From Chitinophaga qingshengii (GTDB lineage: Bacteria > Bacteroidota > Bacteroidia > Chitinophagales > Chitinophagaceae): DNA of 64,000 nucleotides. Shown here in pieces: positions 45,056-54,177 of this stretch. How positions within the stretch are numbered: the stretch's first letter is position 1; each line of letters starts with the position of its first letter. Below the pieces are notes generated by a model, which saw only the letters and a program-made list of their open reading frames with translations, did no database searches and was not told where the DNA came from. The position numbers and the translations under genes were made by a program. The DNA is taken from NCBI RefSeq assembly GCF_014529935.1, contig NZ_JACVFC010000001.1:2418001-2482000 (forward strand). The letters are read 5' to 3'.

Positions 45056-47607
45056 TTGTTTACTTTTTCTGATGAAACAACATAAGTGGCCACCAGCTCC
45101 ATTTTCACCGCATCATTTGCCGGCTGTAAAGCCTCCAGTGTAATGGTATCCATACCATTTCCGGCGACTGTTTTTCTTTTGACCGGTAACGCAGACAACA
45201 CTTTCCTGTTCTTATCCGTCAACTGCCAGGCGCCATTGCGGAAAATAATACATTGTCCATTGGTCAGCGGATGATCTACCTGTATCTCCGTATTATCGGA
45301 CAAACGAACGACTAATCCTGCTACTGAGCTTTTTTCGGGAATGGTCATCCGAATGGCCAATTCCTGCACACGGGCCTGTGGTGGCACACCTGTCCGCAGC
45401 GGCGTGGAATGGCCGTAACGAAGCTCCGGAAACCGCCGCTCTTTCAGGGTATACAGGATATATGAACCTTCACCGTTACGTTCCAGATGGTATTTGTAAC
45501 GGAGATCTTTTAGTTTTTCCCGTTGTTGGGTGTTGAACATACCGGCAGCCCGGGCATCCTGCCAGTCACGGAAAGCGCGGAATATGGCCTGCTTTTCCCC
45601 GCTGCTTTCTACCGTCTCCTGGCTCAAACCCAGCATATACGTAGCATTCCAGCCAATAGATTTTGCCTGCAGGTTTTCTGCATCATACAGGCTCCAGCTG
45701 CCGCTGTAGCTCATAATTCCAAAAGTGGCCGGGAAATAATTACTTTCAAAAACATAACGCATATCCTTGCCTTCTATACCCCATTTATTATGCACCGGAT
45801 CAAACATATGATCACCACCACCAACGTTACAAACACTCATATAATGCCAGTTGCCCTCATATACGCAGGAACCCATTACCCGCAAATAATCACCACCGGT
45901 TTGACGATAAGTGTCAAATAACTTCCGGAAAAAACGTTTGAAGGAATATTGCCCATGCCCCTGGTAGATACAACTTTCCAGCCCATCGAAATCAATATAG
46001 TCCATATGGCCCTCCGTGAGCCAGCGGCCATAATAACCGGCGTAATCTTCCTGCAGGTCCATGTTGGGCGCAAAACCGCGGTAACAGTTGGGTTGTAGTT
46101 TCACCACAGTAGTGCCGGCGGGAAATGTGCCTTTCACAGTACCATGAAATCCACGATTGACGTGCAAAAATGTATAAGGCGGCGTAGTGGTGATACCGTT
46201 ATATTCAATCAGCTCTTTCCCAATTTTCAACACATTGGTATGATTTCCTTCCCATCCGCCAAACTCATTAAAATAAGCGGTATCAGTAACCATGATCATT
46301 GTATCGTTTGGCGATAACGCGTGAGCCAGCGTGGTACGCTGCATAATTGCCAGGCTGTCGCTGGGTACCGGCGCTACATCGCTATTATTGTCCGGTTGCA
46401 GAAATTCACACAGCGTATGCAGCCCGTAACGGACGCCCTCCGTTTTCATTTGCCGTCCGAAATCGGGGATAGACATAGCCGGACCGTGTGCAAAGCTGAT
46501 CTTCTTCTTTCCCCAACGATTGGCCGGATTAGGATAATATTCTCCCCACCCTTCATCCTGCACGGCCTGCAACCCAAGCTGGGCAGCATAAGACGCCAGA
46601 CTGTCATGCGCACCCCACCAGGCGATGTCTGGCTTAAAAGCACGGGGGTCTTTTATCCAGATACCATCTGATTCCGGATGCGGGAGACCTTCGTTCAATA
46701 CAATACGTTCAATAGTGGCAAGCCCCCGTTGGTCAGGGCAGGCATACAGCGCAATAGCGGAACCATTAAAATCGGCATCTGTTGGCTCCACCAGCTGATA
46801 ACGGGCTGAATTAAAGCCGCCATCAAGGTTATCCGGCAATACCGGGTACCGGATCATTTGTTCTTTTCTGCGGTCACGGGAATGCAGGCAGATAGTAGAA
46901 CCAAAAGACGGCTCCAACCTGGCGCCATCACCATAACACATCCTGAAATATTCTTCGGGCTGGGAATAAAAGGCGATGTCGCTGATGCCATCTCCTCCTA
47001 TCTTAAATGTTTGCCCTTCTTTCAAATGAGGCGGCAGCGGGTATTTTACCGGATCGGGAGAATGAATATAATAATACATAAATCCCATATCCCCATCAGT
47101 CGGCGGGCCGCTGGTGGTATTATCATTGAGCGCCATCATGCCAATCGCAAAATGATCATCACGCACAACGGAAATAATTTCCCCGATCGTTTTGGATATG
47201 TTGGTTTTATAAGGTCCCCATACAATATTGTCTGCATGACTGCGATTATCTACCGCCACCAGTTGTAACCGGAGATATTCCTTTTTTTCGTCGCTTTTGA
47301 TCGTGGCAATAGAACCGTCTGTGTAAGTCAGTTTCACCAATGCACCGTCAATAATGGCTTTCACGGGATATATCCATTGTTTGTCTTTATACAGGCAAAG
47401 TAAGGGAGAAGACATTCCCGCAGGGCAATACTCTTTTCCGGTACGTTTGTCTTTGATGGAAGTAATGTATCCACGGCCATCGATCGTAAAAGATGCGTGC
47501 ATAGTCCTGAAAACCTTACCCTGTGCCGATGTGCCGGCGGCAGAAAGCAGCAGCCATAATATCATCAGCCATGGCAGCCATCGTTGTATGTTATTTTTCT
47601 TCATCAT
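45052..47607 (-). CDS. Large exported protein, putative glycoside hydrolase with inserted domain
   Basis: An 851-residue protein with a signal ending GTSAQG. The N-terminal 280 residues form a probable beta-sandwich (FTIDGRGYITSIKDKRTGKEY). From about 320 there is a barrel-like region: DIAWWGAHDSLASYAAQLGLQAVQDEGWGEYY, VRYGLHTLCEF, then MDYIDFDGLESC near 536-546, with acidic residues in the position of retaining-hydrolase nucleophiles. Between them, about 427-505, lies an inserted beta domain with LIEYNGITT and VNRGFHGT motifs. The C-terminal 100 residues are beta-rich. I recognise no family. It is the first enzyme gene after SusCD, separated from SusD by a strong hairpin, and shares an ATGA overlap with the next gene. 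Confidence 0.7.
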   Translation of the reverse strand: MMKKNNIQRWLPWLMILWLLLSAAGTSAQGKVFRTMHASFTIDGRGYITSIKDKRTGKEYCPAGMSSPLLCLYKDKQWIYPVKAIIDGALVKLTYTDGSIATIKSDEKKEYLRLQLVAVDNRSHADNIVWGPYKTNISKTIGEIISVVRDDHFAIGMMALNDNTTSGPPTDGDMGFMYYYIHSPDPVKYPLPPHLKEGQTFKIGGDGISDIAFYSQPEEYFRMCYGDGARLEPSFGSTICLHSRDRRKEQMIRYPVLPDNLDGGFNSARYQLVEPTDADFNGSAIALYACPDQRGLATIERIVLNEGLPHPESDGIWIKDPRAFKPDIAWWGAHDSLASYAAQLGLQAVQDEGWGEYYPNPANRWGKKKISFAHGPAMSIPDFGRQMKTEGVRYGLHTLCEFLQPDNNSDVAPVPSDSLAIMQRTTLAHALSPNDTMIMVTDTAYFNEFGGWEGNHTNVLKIGKELIEYNGITTTPPYTFLHVNRGFHGTVKGTFPAGTTVVKLQPNCYRGFAPNMDLQEDYAGYYGRWLTEGHMDYIDFDGLESCIYQGHGQYSFKRFFRKLFDTYRQTGGDYLRVMGSCVYEGNWHYMSVCNVGGGDHMFDPVHNKWGIEGKDMRYVFESNYFPATFGIMSYSGSWSLYDAENLQAKSIGWNATYMLGLSQETVESSGEKQAIFRAFRDWQDARAAGMFNTQQREKLKDLRYKYHLERNGEGSYILYTLKERRFPELRYGHSTPLRTGVPPQARVQELAIRMTIPEKSSVAGLVVRLSDNTEIQVDHPLTNGQCIIFRNGAWQLTDKNRKVLSALPVKRKTVAGNGMDTITLEALQPANDAVKMELVATYVVSSEKVNK

Positions 47608-47619
47608 CCTGTTCTATGA

Positions 47620-47652
47620 AAGGGATATACCGGAAAGCCCGGTATATCCCTT
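47620..47652 (-). promoter_or_regulatory. Strong hairpin between SusD and the enzyme genes
   Basis: A 14-bp perfect stem (AAGGGATATACCGG with CCGGTATATCCCTT) and 5-base loop sits in the 69-base gap between the SusD stop and the next start. On the minus strand it has only a short T-run after the stem, so it may attenuate transcription or protect the upstream SusCD message from decay. Confidence 0.6.
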
Positions 47653-47676
47653 CGTGATTAAAGCATCCCGCATAGT

Positions 47677-49494
47677 TTATTGTAGCGGGTCAAAAGCACC
47701 GCCCCACTCATTGTTCTGTTGCAATACATTTTTCGACTGGGAGATTTGTGACGGCGGAATAGCATAGAACCAATGGTGCAGGTCCAGGTTGAACTTAAAC
47801 GCCGGATCTCCATCCAGGTTATCAATATAGTTTGCGGTAAAACGAGCCCGTACGGCAGCTGTCATGATGTTATCCGAGGGGCTTACCGTTTGGTTGTTGT
47901 TCAGGGTGAGGTATAAGCCATGGCGGGCTCCCTGGTTGTTGAGGATATCGAAACGTTTCCAGCGGCGCAGGTCGTCGAGGCGTTTGTTTTCAAAGGCAAA
48001 CTCCGCCTGGCGTTCTGTAATGTAAGCATCCCGTATATCCTGCACAGCGGCGGCGGTAATACCATAGTTGTTGTTTATGCCCGGCTGGATACCTGCCCGT
48101 TGCCGGATATTTCTCAGCACCTGCAAGGCTTCTGCTGTTTTCCCCAACTCGTTGGCACATTCGCCATAATTCATCCATACTTCTGCAAAACGTATCTCCG
48201 GCCAATCTGTCTGCGCCTGTTTACCGAGATTAGCGGTAACCGTGGTATCCAATCCTTTGCGGTCAAAGAAACCTGTCAGACCGGGGTTACCAGGCATTCC
48301 CGGATGTATGACATTGAGGATGTTCACATACCTGCCGGCGGCAACATCATATTTCCATGCATTCCAGAAACTGTTACCTTTAACATATATCGGCGCCACT
48401 TCATCCGGAGCGGGATAAGGGGTACCGCCACAAAAAATGGTAGCATAAAAACGATCGTCCCGGTTGGTATAAAAATCGGTCAGGAACTCCGCATTATACG
48501 CGGGATCCGCCAGTCTTGCTTTATCCAGTAGCATAGGCGCACCGTCTCTCTTTGGGAAAGCCAGTAACAACGACAGCAACGGCTGATTGTTGTTGGACAC
48601 ATCCTTCGTCATCGGCTCCGGCCGGATATAATTGAAATAGGTAGGATTGTTGGGATACTGAAACTGATTGACCATAATCACCTCCGGGTTACGTTCCTGG
48701 TACCAGATATTCCGGTAGCTGGGAAACAAACCATGACCCTGTGTTACTGCAAAATCCACTGCCGCTTTATTGGCATCATAGGCAGCCTGCCAACGGGCTG
48801 CATTACCGGTAGGATTAAAAAGCGGGCTGGCATAGGATAATAATACCCTGCCTTTAAAAGCCATGGCCGCTACTTTGGTAATACGTCCATAATCCTTGCC
48901 TGCATTGGCATAAACACCGGGCAACAGCTGAATGGCATCGTCCAGGTCTTTTACGATCTGCGCTATACATTCCGATGTTTTATTGCGTGGCACAAAAAGC
49001 GCATCCACATTATCAGCTGGTTGTGTGTGCAGTATTAATGGCACCCCACCGAGATTCTTCACCATTCCCCAATAGGCCCAAGCCCGCCAAAATTTGGCTT
49101 CCCCGGTAAACTGCTGCTTTTTAGCGTCTGACAAAATATCGGATGACAGCGTCTGTAGCTTGTCCAGGAAAAAATTGATTTTGTCGATGTTGGTATAATC
49201 GAGTTTGGAATTGGTCGTAGAAATAGCCAGAATCCCCCGGGAATAATCCGGCATGCTCCTGGCATTGGAGATACCTTCGTCGGAATCTGCACCATTAAAT
49301 GTCCAGCCGGGCATCATATTACCATAGATATCACTTAAGAAGGCGCCAATCATGGTAGAGTCCTTCCACACATTGTTCGGATTAAGGTTATTCTGATTGT
49401 CATAATCCAGTCCCTTCCTGCAGGACACCGTTCCCGTAAGCAATGTAATACCGGCGATTACGGGCATTAATAGTCTTTTATATCGTTGTATCAT
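47677..49494 (-). CDS. SusD/RagB-like outer membrane lipoprotein
   Basis: A 605-residue SusD with signal ending GTVSC (Cys25) and mature start RKGLDYDNQNNLNPNNVW. Signatures include FTGEAKFWRAWAYWGMVKNLGGVPLIL in the TPR region, EIRFAEVWMNYGECANELGK, LRNIRQRAGI and ERQAEFAFENKRLDDLRRWKRFDIL, and a C-terminus with FYAIPPSQISQSKNVLQQNNEWGG. It is 17 bases after the SusC stop. This pair heads the large operon that carries the three exported enzymes. Confidence 0.95.
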   Translation of the reverse strand: MIQRYKRLLMPVIAGITLLTGTVSCRKGLDYDNQNNLNPNNVWKDSTMIGAFLSDIYGNMMPGWTFNGADSDEGISNARSMPDYSRGILAISTTNSKLDYTNIDKINFFLDKLQTLSSDILSDAKKQQFTGEAKFWRAWAYWGMVKNLGGVPLILHTQPADNVDALFVPRNKTSECIAQIVKDLDDAIQLLPGVYANAGKDYGRITKVAAMAFKGRVLLSYASPLFNPTGNAARWQAAYDANKAAVDFAVTQGHGLFPSYRNIWYQERNPEVIMVNQFQYPNNPTYFNYIRPEPMTKDVSNNNQPLLSLLLAFPKRDGAPMLLDKARLADPAYNAEFLTDFYTNRDDRFYATIFCGGTPYPAPDEVAPIYVKGNSFWNAWKYDVAAGRYVNILNVIHPGMPGNPGLTGFFDRKGLDTTVTANLGKQAQTDWPEIRFAEVWMNYGECANELGKTAEALQVLRNIRQRAGIQPGINNNYGITAAAVQDIRDAYITERQAEFAFENKRLDDLRRWKRFDILNNQGARHGLYLTLNNNQTVSPSDNIMTAAVRARFTANYIDNLDGDPAFKFNLDLHHWFYAIPPSQISQSKNVLQQNNEWGGAFDPLQ

Positions 49495-49511
49495 TATCAG
49501 CAGAATTGTTG

Positions 49512-52500
49512 TTAGAGAGAAACATTGATACCAAAATTGAATGTTTTCATAATGGGGAAAGAGAAGCCATTAGCCATTTCAGGATCGTAATACTGTTGTT
49601 TGAACTTGCTCAGCACAAACAGGTTGGAACCGCTGAAATATATTTTCGCACCAGACATACCTACTTTGTTCATGATTTTCCCAGGGATGCTATACCCCAG
49701 TGAAAGGTACCGCAGGCGCAGGAAACTGCTGTTTTTCAACCAGAAAGTACTCTCGTCGTTCGTCACCCGGCGGCTGTCGTCATTGGCGGAGTAACGGATC
49801 GGTAATGATCCATTGGTATGTTCAGGGGTCCATCCTTCCTGATACCATTCTTTCCACATGCGGTTCCACTCAACGTTACCATCTACCAGGTTATTCACAA
49901 ACTTCCATTGGTGCAATCTTCCGCTGAAGGTGGCATTCAGGAAGAAACCTTTCCAGGTCACGCCCAGGTTAAGTCCCAGGAACACCGGGTTATTATTGGC
50001 TTTCACGGCTACAATGTCCCAGTCGTCGATGATGCCGTCCGGTTTTCCATCGGGACCGCTGATATCCTGATAAACCAACTGTCCGGGCTTAGGTGTAATG
50101 CCATAGTAGTTATATCCGGGATGTGCCGCCAGGAAAGCATCTGCTTCCTCCTGGGTACGCAACATGCCGGTATTAATGTGGGAACTGATCCTGGTCGTGG
50201 AGGCTCCTTCCGGCTGCTGATAAGGGTAGGTCATAATGGAATCTCTCACAATGAATTTTGCGCCGCCGTAAGAGGCATTCAGCTGAACAAAATATTGCAG
50301 GGCTCCTGTTTCGTTCTTGTATCCCACTGATAGTTCCATGCCTTGTGCATTTACTTTTCCATAGTTGGAGCTGGGCAAGGTACGGCTGAAAGTAGGTGGT
50401 ACAGACGCATTTCTTGCACCCAGGATATCATAGGTATTGATGTTATAGTATTCCAGCGTGGCATTGAAATGTTTCAGGAACTCCACATCCAGCCCGGCAT
50501 TATAGCTGCGTGTTTTTTCCCAGGAAAGGTTTTCATTCACTATAGGTCCGTAGGTAATACCTGCGTTGGTCTGCGGATCCGTGCCGAAATACCCGTTCTT
50601 TCCGGGTTGATAGGATTGTTGCCATTGCCATCCGCCTACGGCATCATTACCGGTAAGCCCTACAGAAGCACGCAATTTCATAAAATCGATGGCTTTCCAT
50701 GATTGCATAAAATTTTCTTTGGAGATCACCCAACCAGCGGAAGCGGAAGGGAAAAATCCCCAGCGTTTGTCGTAAGCAAAGTTCATGGAGCCATCGTAAC
50801 GATAGGACAAATTAAGCAGGTATTTACCATCGTAATCGTAGAACAGTTGTCCTACCCAGGAACGACGGCCCGTTTTCTGTGTTGTTTTACCATCGTTGTA
50901 GGAATCCAGCCTGTCTCCGCTGGTAGCCCACCATTGATCGGTAGTATATACCGGGAATTTATCCCGTCCTGTTTTTACGCCACCGCTCTGGCCTTCATAT
51001 TGCTCGTATACCATCATGCCTTTTATATGATGCAGATCATGAAAGGTACGGTCGTAGTTCAGCATAAAGTTGAGCTGATAATTATTGAACCAGTTATAAT
51101 CTTCCTGTAAATAGGTATGTGGAATCTGGGATGATTTTTTCAGGGTCACCCGGTCTGCGTCATTGGTGCTGATCTGGCGCACACCGGTAGTTTTCATCAC
51201 CCACATATCGTATTGTTCTTCGAAAGTCCGGATGCGGCCATTATAATAAAACTTACCGAACTGTGAAGAGGCCGACAGGCCTTCTATACCAGGTATTTTA
51301 TACGTCAGTTTCAAATTGATCCCGGTATTGAGATTATTGTTTTTGATATATCCTCCATCACCTCTTATTTCCGCACCCACGTTACCGATCCAGCCGTAAT
51401 CAATGGGGTTACCGCCATCCGTCCATATTGGTTGTTCCGGTTGCCATAACAGCTGTTTGCGGTAAATATCACCAATGGTGGGTGCAATGGCAGTATTGGG
51501 AGGACCATCGGTGAGACTGTTGTTCAGCGAAAGTGCAGAGAACAATTGCAACCGGTCAGTAATATCAGTGGTAATATTGGCACGGATGTTATATTTATCC
51601 AGCGACAGGTTCTTCAGCATCGCATTTTGTTTCACGTACGATCCACCCACGTAGTATTTAATTTTTTCCGTACCGCCGGAGGCACTCAGGTTATGTGCGG
51701 TAACTGATGGGTCGCGCCATACAGCACCGAGCTGATCGTATCCCCATCCGTTATTTATCTTCCGGAAATAATCGAAATCGGAAGGTGTCCAGATAGTGCT
51801 GGAATTAGGATTGATGCGGTTATAAATTTCGCCGGTTTCGATGGCACTGGTCAGTGGTGCATTGCCACCACGTTTATCGACCCCGGTATTAAAGGAATAA
51901 TTAATCCTGGGCGTGCCGTTTTTACCCTGACGGGTGGTCACCACTACTACGCCGCCGGAAGCCCTGGAACCATATACCGCAGCGGAGGCGGCATCTTTGA
52001 GCACAGACACATTATCGATATCGTTGGGGCTGAGGTTATTAAAATCATCGGCGGTACTGATAATACCATCGATCACAAACAGTGCGTCCTGCTTATTCCA
52101 GGAGGAGCCCGTACGGATAGTAATACCAGGATTGGTGCCAGGGATGCCCGAAGGTGTTTCCACGTTTACACCGGCCATCATACCGGCCAGCAAACTGGTT
52201 GGTGAAGTGGCAGGTGCATTGCGGCGGTCGTCGTCCATTTTCATGGTTGCCACCGAACCGGTTACCAGCGCCTTTTTCTGGGTACTGTACCCTACCACCA
52301 CCAGGTCTTTCAGGTCTGTTGCAGCCACTTGCAGCTGTATTTTCAGCGTAGCCTTATCTACTACGGCAAAGGCTGTACGAAAACCAGTCATGGAGATTTT
52401 CAACCGGCTGTTAAGGGGCACATTGAGTTCAAAAGCGCCGGTGGGATTGGTCACTGTTCCGTTTCCGGGGACGCCTTCCTGGCTGATAGTAGCGCCCGGC

Positions 52501-52628
52501 AAAGGCGTACCGGCGGAATCAACTACCAGGCCTTTCACTACGACTTTGGCCTGTGCAGCGGCATTGGTGGAATGAAGGACAAAACACAACAATGCGATTG
52601 TCCATAAAAGCAATTTAGATCGGTTCAT
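49512..52628 (-). CDS. SusC/RagA-family TonB-linked outer membrane protein
   Basis: I start at 52628 (MNRSKLLLWTIALLC), which gives a signal ending NAAAQ; the open frame runs 56 codons further upstream with no signal features. It has the carboxypeptidase-like domain (VVVKGLVVDSAGTPLPGATIS), the TonB-box-adjacent VVVGYSTQKKALVTGSVATM, plug motifs ALFVIDGIIS, NDIDNVSVLKDAASAAVYGSRASGGVVVVTT, and a barrel ending in FNFGINVSL. There is no STN domain. It is divergent from the AraC gene at 52826, which is the natural candidate for its regulator. Confidence 0.94.
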   Translation of the reverse strand: MNRSKLLLWTIALLCFVLHSTNAAAQAKVVVKGLVVDSAGTPLPGATISQEGVPGNGTVTNPTGAFELNVPLNSRLKISMTGFRTAFAVVDKATLKIQLQVAATDLKDLVVVGYSTQKKALVTGSVATMKMDDDRRNAPATSPTSLLAGMMAGVNVETPSGIPGTNPGITIRTGSSWNKQDALFVIDGIISTADDFNNLSPNDIDNVSVLKDAASAAVYGSRASGGVVVVTTRQGKNGTPRINYSFNTGVDKRGGNAPLTSAIETGEIYNRINPNSSTIWTPSDFDYFRKINNGWGYDQLGAVWRDPSVTAHNLSASGGTEKIKYYVGGSYVKQNAMLKNLSLDKYNIRANITTDITDRLQLFSALSLNNSLTDGPPNTAIAPTIGDIYRKQLLWQPEQPIWTDGGNPIDYGWIGNVGAEIRGDGGYIKNNNLNTGINLKLTYKIPGIEGLSASSQFGKFYYNGRIRTFEEQYDMWVMKTTGVRQISTNDADRVTLKKSSQIPHTYLQEDYNWFNNYQLNFMLNYDRTFHDLHHIKGMMVYEQYEGQSGGVKTGRDKFPVYTTDQWWATSGDRLDSYNDGKTTQKTGRRSWVGQLFYDYDGKYLLNLSYRYDGSMNFAYDKRWGFFPSASAGWVISKENFMQSWKAIDFMKLRASVGLTGNDAVGGWQWQQSYQPGKNGYFGTDPQTNAGITYGPIVNENLSWEKTRSYNAGLDVEFLKHFNATLEYYNINTYDILGARNASVPPTFSRTLPSSNYGKVNAQGMELSVGYKNETGALQYFVQLNASYGGAKFIVRDSIMTYPYQQPEGASTTRISSHINTGMLRTQEEADAFLAAHPGYNYYGITPKPGQLVYQDISGPDGKPDGIIDDWDIVAVKANNNPVFLGLNLGVTWKGFFLNATFSGRLHQWKFVNNLVDGNVEWNRMWKEWYQEGWTPEHTNGSLPIRYSANDDSRRVTNDESTFWLKNSSFLRLRYLSLGYSIPGKIMNKVGMSGAKIYFSGSNLFVLSKFKQQYYDPEMANGFSFPIMKTFNFGINVSL

Positions 52629-52754
52629 AAAAAGTAAATAGGTGGAAATGTTTGTGGAATTATCTAATAGTATCAGGCGTACGCTGTCCAACCTGCCGTA
52701 AAGATGCAACGATCGCCAACGGGGCACAACCCATAATTTGACTATTATAAATGG

Positions 52755-52823
52755 TATTTTTGCAGCTGTATTACCATCAGTACATAAAGCCAACACTATA
52801 TTTGCGGGTTTTCTCTATATTTG
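52755..52823 (+). promoter_or_regulatory. Three TAnnTTTG promoter boxes upstream of the AraC gene
   Basis: Exact matches to the Bacteroidota -7 box TAnnTTTG occur at 52755-52762 (TATTTTTG), 52797-52804 (TATATTTG) and 52816-52823 (TATATTTG). No -33 TTTG lies at the usual distance from any of them. The last lies three bases before the ATG at 52826; if it is used, translation would start at the ATG at 52856. Confidence 0.45.
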
Positions 52824-52825
52824 AA

Positions 52826-53758
52826 ATGACTGATCACCGGAAAATAGCGCCAACAATGCAGTATATATATGAGAATTTTACTTTTCCACCCGACCAATCT
52901 TTTACGGTCAGGTCTGATGTGCTTGAAATAAAAAAATATACTGCTTTAAAATCCCATATCAACTTTGAAATCGCCTTACTGGAAAACTGCAGTGGCAGAA
53001 GATTTATCGGCGATCACATTGAAGATTTTGAAGGGCCGGAACTGGTATTACTGGGCAGTTACCTGCCCCATTGCTGGCAATACTATAAAGCCATCGATCC
53101 GCGTGTACATCCGCAGGCCGTTGTTATTCATTTTTTCCCTGATTTTATGGGAAAGGAATTGCTGGAGAAGCCGGAAGCCCGGCAGTTAAACAAACTCCTC
53201 CGGCAGGCGGCCAAAGGGATATTATTTACCGGCAATACATTGCAGGAGGCACAGATGATCATGCACCAGATGCTGTTTGTGTCCGGTCTTAGCAGAATGG
53301 CGCTAATGCTGCGTTTATTGGATGTGCTCTCTCAGTCGGAATCTTCTCATATTTTATCTTCTCCTTATTATAATACGGTGGAAAACTCCGGAGAAGCCGG
53401 AAAAATCAACAAAGTATTCGAATATATCTTTCAGCATTTCAGGGAAGAAATTGCCTTACAGGAAGTAGCCAACCTGATACCGATGTCTGGCGCCGCCTTC
53501 TGCCGTTTCTTTAAACGCAGTACCAACCGCACCCTGCTGGACTTTGTAAAGGAAGTACGGATCGGCCATGCAGCCAGACTGTTACTGGAAGGACAACACA
53601 ATGTAGCAGAGGCCTGTTATAACAGCGGGTATAACAATATGTCCAATTTCAACAAACATTTTAAGGAGATAAAAGGGCTTTCACCCAGAGAATTTCTCCG
53701 GCAGTACCAGGCGCCCCCATCGCATAAAGGCAGCACTACGGCCCCTGATCAGGGATGA
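52826..53758 (+). CDS. AraC-family transcriptional regulator of the adjacent SusCD locus
   Basis: A 310-residue regulator from the ATG at 52826 (an alternative is 52856). The N-terminal half is a sensor domain of the cupin-like type: IKKYTALKSHINFEIALLENCSGRRFIGDHIEDFEGPELVLLGSYLPHCWQ. The C-terminal DNA-binding region is EEIALQEVANLIPMSGAAFCRFFKRSTNRTLLDFVKEVRIGHAARLLLEGQHNVAEACYNSGYNNMSNFNKHFKEIKGLSPREF, a clear double helix-turn-helix of the AraC family. It is divergent from SusC and its 3' end overlaps the convergent mutarotase gene by 10 bases, so it sits between the import operon and the catabolic operon and could control both. Confidence 0.9.
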   Translation: MTDHRKIAPTMQYIYENFTFPPDQSFTVRSDVLEIKKYTALKSHINFEIALLENCSGRRFIGDHIEDFEGPELVLLGSYLPHCWQYYKAIDPRVHPQAVVIHFFPDFMGKELLEKPEARQLNKLLRQAAKGILFTGNTLQEAQMIMHQMLFVSGLSRMALMLRLLDVLSQSESSHILSSPYYNTVENSGEAGKINKVFEYIFQHFREEIALQEVANLIPMSGAAFCRFFKRSTNRTLLDFVKEVRIGHAARLLLEGQHNVAEACYNSGYNNMSNFNKHFKEIKGLSPREFLRQYQAPPSHKGSTTAPDQG

Positions 53759-54171
53759 TCAAAGGTGTAAAATGGTTTTACTTCCACCCATTTCTGTTGC
53801 GGCGCGGTACCCGGTATCCCTTGCTGGTAGGTATCCATTAACCGGTTCCATTCGGCACAACGTGGGTCATAGGATTCGGCGATCTTGCCCATCTGTGCCA
53901 GGTCCGCTCCTTCGGGGACCGTCACCGTCATTACCAGCAAATGATCATACCGGTATAAGGTGATGTTATGATAACCGGCCTTCTTAAACCCGGCTTCCAC
54001 TTCCGGCCATATGTGCGCATGATAGTCCAGGTACGCTTTTAATTTCACGGAATCCGGCACAATGTTCACCACAAAAACATGCTCCTTCAGCGCCGCCTGT
54101 TGCCTGCCGGTACCGCAGGAAACGAGCAACAACAATAACATACAGCCCATTGACCAACCTGTCTTTCGCAT
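53749..54171 (-). CDS. L-rhamnose mutarotase-like lipoprotein
   Basis: A 140-residue protein with a lipoprotein signal (LLLLLVSC, Cys19), followed by a mutarotase domain: VNIVPDSVKLKAYLDYHAHIWPEVEAGFKKAGYHNITLYRYDHLLVMTVTVPEG, then WNRLMDTYQQG and KWVEVKPFYTF. This is the layout of the L-rhamnose mutarotase (RhaM/YiiL) family, with the conserved His-x-x-Trp-Pro and the C-terminal tryptophan-containing loop. The family converts sugar anomers and is usually cytosolic, so an anchored exported form is unusual. It is the last gene of the catabolic operon, seven bases after the symporter stop. Confidence 0.85.
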   Translation of the reverse strand: MRKTGWSMGCMLLLLLVSCGTGRQQAALKEHVFVVNIVPDSVKLKAYLDYHAHIWPEVEAGFKKAGYHNITLYRYDHLLVMTVTVPEGADLAQMGKIAESYDPRCAEWNRLMDTYQQGIPGTAPQQKWVEVKPFYTFDHP

Positions 54172-54177
54172 ATAAAA

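Noticed and set aside
49512..52796. Upstream start for the SusC gene at 52796
   Set aside because: The extra 56 residues lack a signal peptide and would extend across the AraC promoter region; the Met at 52628 gives a proper signal peptide.
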